Assembly (NCBI RefSeq): GCF_036370855.1
Contig: NC_088100.1
Coordinates: 106,994,387-107,058,386, forward strand
Length of the DNA stretch: 64,000 nt
Source of the DNA: Dromaius novaehollandiae
Lineage: Eukaryota; Chordata; Aves; Casuariiformes; Dromaiidae
Direction: 5' to 3'
The translations under genes were made by a program, and so were the position numbers. Shown here one piece after another: positions 61,100 through 64,000 of this stretch (position 1 is the first letter of the stretch; the number at the start of each line of letters is the position of its first letter). A model generated the notes under the pieces. That model was given only the letters and a program-made list of their open reading frames with translations, did not search any database and was not told the DNA's origin.

Positions 61100-62850
61100 G
61101 TTTTTCCTTCTGCCGGTGACATTCGTTGACGGCAATTAGACCCGGGACTGCTTGTGCCCCGGCGGGCGGCGAGGGAGCCCTAAAGCCCCGGCGGGGCGGG
61201 CTGCGCCGCCGCCCCCACCGCGCACCTCGGCCCCGGAGCCCGTTCGCCCCCTGCCCGCCCGTCCCCCCCTCTGAGCCGCTCCCGACGGGCAGAGCCGCCG
61301 GCTGCCTTCATCGTCATCATCATCATCACCAAAATGTGGAACACTGTCCATTTGGAAACCTGCTGCCGGGGCAGAGGAGGGAGGCGAGGCGGCCACCCTC
61401 CGCTCGCCCAAATCACGGCTGCGGCAGGTGACACGGGCGGGGATGCGGCCGAGGGTGCGTGTGCCCGGCGCGGCGCGCCTCCCCCGCAAAAGCCGAGTGC
61501 GGGGCCGAGGCTGAGCCCTGGCCACAGCCGGCCCGGGGCTGCCCCTGCCCGCCGGTGGCCCGCCCGGGCTCCCGGAGCTGGGGGGCAGCGGGGAACACGG
61601 CTGTCACCCCCCGCCCCGTCTGCCGTCGGGCTGATGCCTCGGGCCTGCGGACGAGGAGCTCCGCGCTGCGCCCGCCGCGTCCCGGTCGGGGCGAGGGACT
61701 GGCTCGGCCGTGCCCCGGCCGTGCCTCGGCCCTGCGGCCGCAGCAGCCGCAGAGCCGGCTCCCGTCGCTGCCTCGCCCGCCCCGGCGGCCCGGGCCGCCC
61801 CGTCGGGTCACCGGCGCCCTGCGGCCGGGCGGGCGCCGCGGCTCGGTGCCCTTGGCCGCCGTCGGCGGGGTCGGCTTTGCCCCGGCCCCGCGGGCCTGAC
61901 CGGGTTTTCCGGGCCTCGCACGGCCGTAGTTAATGAAATGCGATCGCCGCAAATCACAGACCTCTGCCGTACGCTATAATCAAATTTCTGCTTGCCTTAA
62001 AAAAGCAGGCCACCCTCCTCCACCCCCATCCTCCAGGCAAACCCCAAATCAAAGGTTTGCAGCCATCACACCCCTCCAGCTATGCCTGGTCCCAGGCCAT
62101 CCCTCCCGGGCTTCGCTGCCATCGGTTGCTCTTTCTCCCTCCGATCACCCTTCCCTACCCGCCGGGCCAAAAGAGGAGGCTGCCCGGCCCGAAAACCTCC
62201 CTCTTCCGCGCTCGGCCCCGTGTGCCCGGGCCCGGGCCGTGCCTGCGCGGGGCTGCGCGCAGCGCGGAGGTTACGCTGGCCGCCTGCGTGCGAGGAGGTG
62301 ATGGAGGGCTTCCTGCGCCGAGCAGCCGAAAAGAGGGGGCGGGGGGGCAGACAGGCCCTACAAATCACACCAGCCCCATTTCCCGGGTAATATGTCACGA
62401 GCCATGTAAGTCAGCTATTCCGGGGTCAGAGACGGCGGATAAATCACTCCGAGCGGGGACTGTAGCCTCCCCATGGCACAGTTGTCATTTGGCTCTGGTC
62501 ACCCGCTTCACGGGGGGCGCGGCCGCGGGCCATGCCCGGCCCAGGCACCGGGCACCGGGCACCGGCTGCTGCCGGGGCGGCGGGGACAGCTCCGGCCAGT
62601 GCGTTGCTGGTGGGAGACGTCCGCTCAGATGCCTGTGCTGCCGTGCCAAATTAAGAAGCACTTGATCCCCCCCCGCCCCCCCCCCCCCCGACCTGCTCTG
62701 CGGCAGCAGAAAGCAGTTTCCGCTGGAAAAATAATGAATGCCACCAAGTCGCAGCCTCGCAGGGACTCGCTGTCTCACGGGGGTGCCCCAGGCAGGGAAG
62801 TGGCCGCGGGCTTTATCAGGAAGGCAGGAGGGGAAGCGTTGGGCTGGGGT
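61100..62850. other. GC-rich downstream flank, no gene seen
   Basis: CpG-rich DNA with overlapping frames on both strands. Small AT-rich islets at 61925-61995 and 62390-62460 contain TAAT and ATAAATCA cores. A C-rich run lies at about 62670-62690. Confidence 0.5.
61310..61328. repeat. (CAT)n trinucleotide run
   Basis: Five to six CAT/ATC units with one CGT interruption. Confidence 0.9.
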
Positions 62851-63066
62851 TCTTTTTTTTCTTTTTCCTTTCTTTTTTCTTTTCTTTTCTTTCCTTTTCT
62901 TTTCTTTTCTTTTCTTTTCTTTTCTTTTCTTTTCTTTTCTTTTCTTTTCTTTTCTTTTCTTTTCTCTCTTTCTTTCTTTCTCTTTCTCTCTTTCTAGCTT
63001 CCTCTTTCTTTCCCTCTCTCCCTTTCTCTCTCTTTCTCTTTCTTTTTTCTCGCTCGCTCTCTCTTT
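62851..63066. repeat. Polypyrimidine tract with (TTTTC)n core
   Basis: About 215 bp almost entirely of C and T on the + strand. A perfect TTTTC pentanucleotide array (about 62893-62965) is followed by TTTC and CTCT units. It generates false Phe/Ser- and Lys/Glu/Arg-rich frames on the two strands. Confidence 0.97.
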
Positions 63067-63540
63067 CGGCTCAGACTCTTCCTCCCTTAACCCTTCGGCG
63101 GACGAGCTGCGTGCAGGCAGCAGAGCCCCGGGCTCCGGCCTGCGCCTGGCGCCACCGCGGAGAGCGGGGAGAGGCACCAGGAGATGCGGGACGGAGTCGG
63201 CCCGTCTGCCCGAAGGCGGCCTGGTACAATTCAGTTCCAGATCCTATTTTCCAAGGGCAGATCCTGACCTGCAGGGTTTGGCCCGGGGGTCTCTTTCCCC
63301 AGCCCCCCCACGCAGCCTGCCCCCTTCCTGCTCCCCCCGTGTCTGTGGCCGCGGCCGGACACCAGGCTGGCGGGAGGAAGGCTCGCTTGTCGCCTCAGGT
63401 AAGCCTCTGCGGATGTGTCCGAGGAGCATGGGGAGGGCAGAGCCCCCTTGGCCTCCCCCGGTCCTGCCGCCCGGCCCCGGTCCTGCCGCCCCGCTCCGCG
63501 CCGCGGCCGGATCGGGCCCCGCGCCCCGGCCGCAGTAGAC
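63067..63540. other. GC-rich flank, no gene seen
   Basis: No supportable gene. Frames on both strands are compositional. Confidence 0.5.
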
Positions 63541-64000
63541 GTGTTTATTTGTCCGCGCACCCCGCCCCATAAATCCCGCCATCTATAATCATTATCTACA
63601 TGGAAACTTTTGCCCCCTGCAGCCCCCAGGACTCTCTCTCCCTCTCGTTAGCGGTGATGATTTTAAAAGCATGCGATGATCTAAGCCCTAATACTAATAT
63701 TATGCATCATTTGGACAGGATAACCATGCCACCTTGTCAAACGCTGCCTCTTTACACAACCCATTTGCTGCATCGCAGAGTCATAACGGCGCTGATGGAT
63801 GGGCCGGGGAGCCCCGCCGGCCGCCCCCCCGGCGCGCCCGCCGCGGGGAGGAATGCGCGCGGGCGGAGCCCCCGCGCCCGCGCCCGGCCCGCACCCCGCC
63901 GGCGACAATTTATGGTCTGTGTATGTTTGCTGGCTCCAGATATCGGCAACGTAATGGATGGTTATATTTTATGAATCTGAGCCTCAGACCTAGGGAACCG
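63541..64000. promoter_or_regulatory. Candidate enhancer pair at the window's right end
   Basis: Two AT-rich islets (63540-63790 and 63900-63985) flank a GC-rich core. Motifs include ccataaatc, tataatcattatc, ctaatactaatattatgcat and gataaccatgcc in the first, and caatttatggtctg, gatatcggcaacg and gttatattttatg in the second. No repeats or splice-supported frame. Conservation untested; the region may extend beyond the window. Confidence 0.35.

Noticed and set aside
62485..63538. Phe/Ser-rich frame on + (62738-63538) and Lys/Glu/Arg-rich frame on - (62485-63177)
   Set aside because: Both are read-throughs of the (TTTTC)n polypyrimidine tract.
1..64000. CRISPR, toxin-antitoxin, phage or other prokaryotic-style system
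   Set aside because: The window is vertebrate nuclear DNA with spliced genes and CpG islands; the simple repeats lack any spacer-repeat structure.

Overview
This is vertebrate nuclear DNA, most likely from a bird. It carries two multi-exon genes with GT-AG introns, large CpG islands, long AT-rich intergenic stretches, few interspersed repeats and one CR1-type LINE fragment. The order MTARC then HLX is the order known from human 1q41. The species cannot be named from this window. No CRISPR array, phage, operon or other prokaryotic-type system is present.

Layout. (1) 1-6257: the 3' half of a mitochondrial amidoxime-reducing component gene (MTARC1, or the ancestral MTARC1/2 copy) on the + strand. 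Its last five coding exons encode the C-terminal MOSC domain, including the molybdenum-binding cysteine. Earlier exons lie to the left of the window. (2) 6258 to about 47,650: roughly 41 kb with no protein gene I can support. It holds a probable 3' UTR, simple repeats, an antisense CR1 3' fragment (about 14,765-15,140), faint ancient SINE traces and several AT-rich, TAAT-rich segments that may be conserved enhancers. (3) About 47,650-49,800: a CpG island 2-4 kb upstream of HLX. (4) 51,200-55,715: HLX on the + strand, complete, four exons and 419 residues. It has two eh1-like repressor motifs and a homeodomain split by an intron between homeodomain positions 44 and 45. A GC-box/CCAAT promoter precedes it and an AATAAA signal follows. 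(5) 55,716-64,000: the GC-rich 3' flank, with a CpG island holding three full CRE palindromes spaced exactly 39 bp apart, a polypyrimidine tract of about 215 bp, and AT-rich islands that look like developmental enhancers.

The two genes do not act together: one is a mitochondrial outer-membrane molybdoenzyme, the other a developmental transcription factor. The long gene-poor flanks around HLX suit a regulatory domain serving a developmental gene. The most unusual direct observation is the triple 39-bp CRE array just beyond the HLX poly(A) site. The enhancer calls are read from composition and motifs only and need cross-species alignment.
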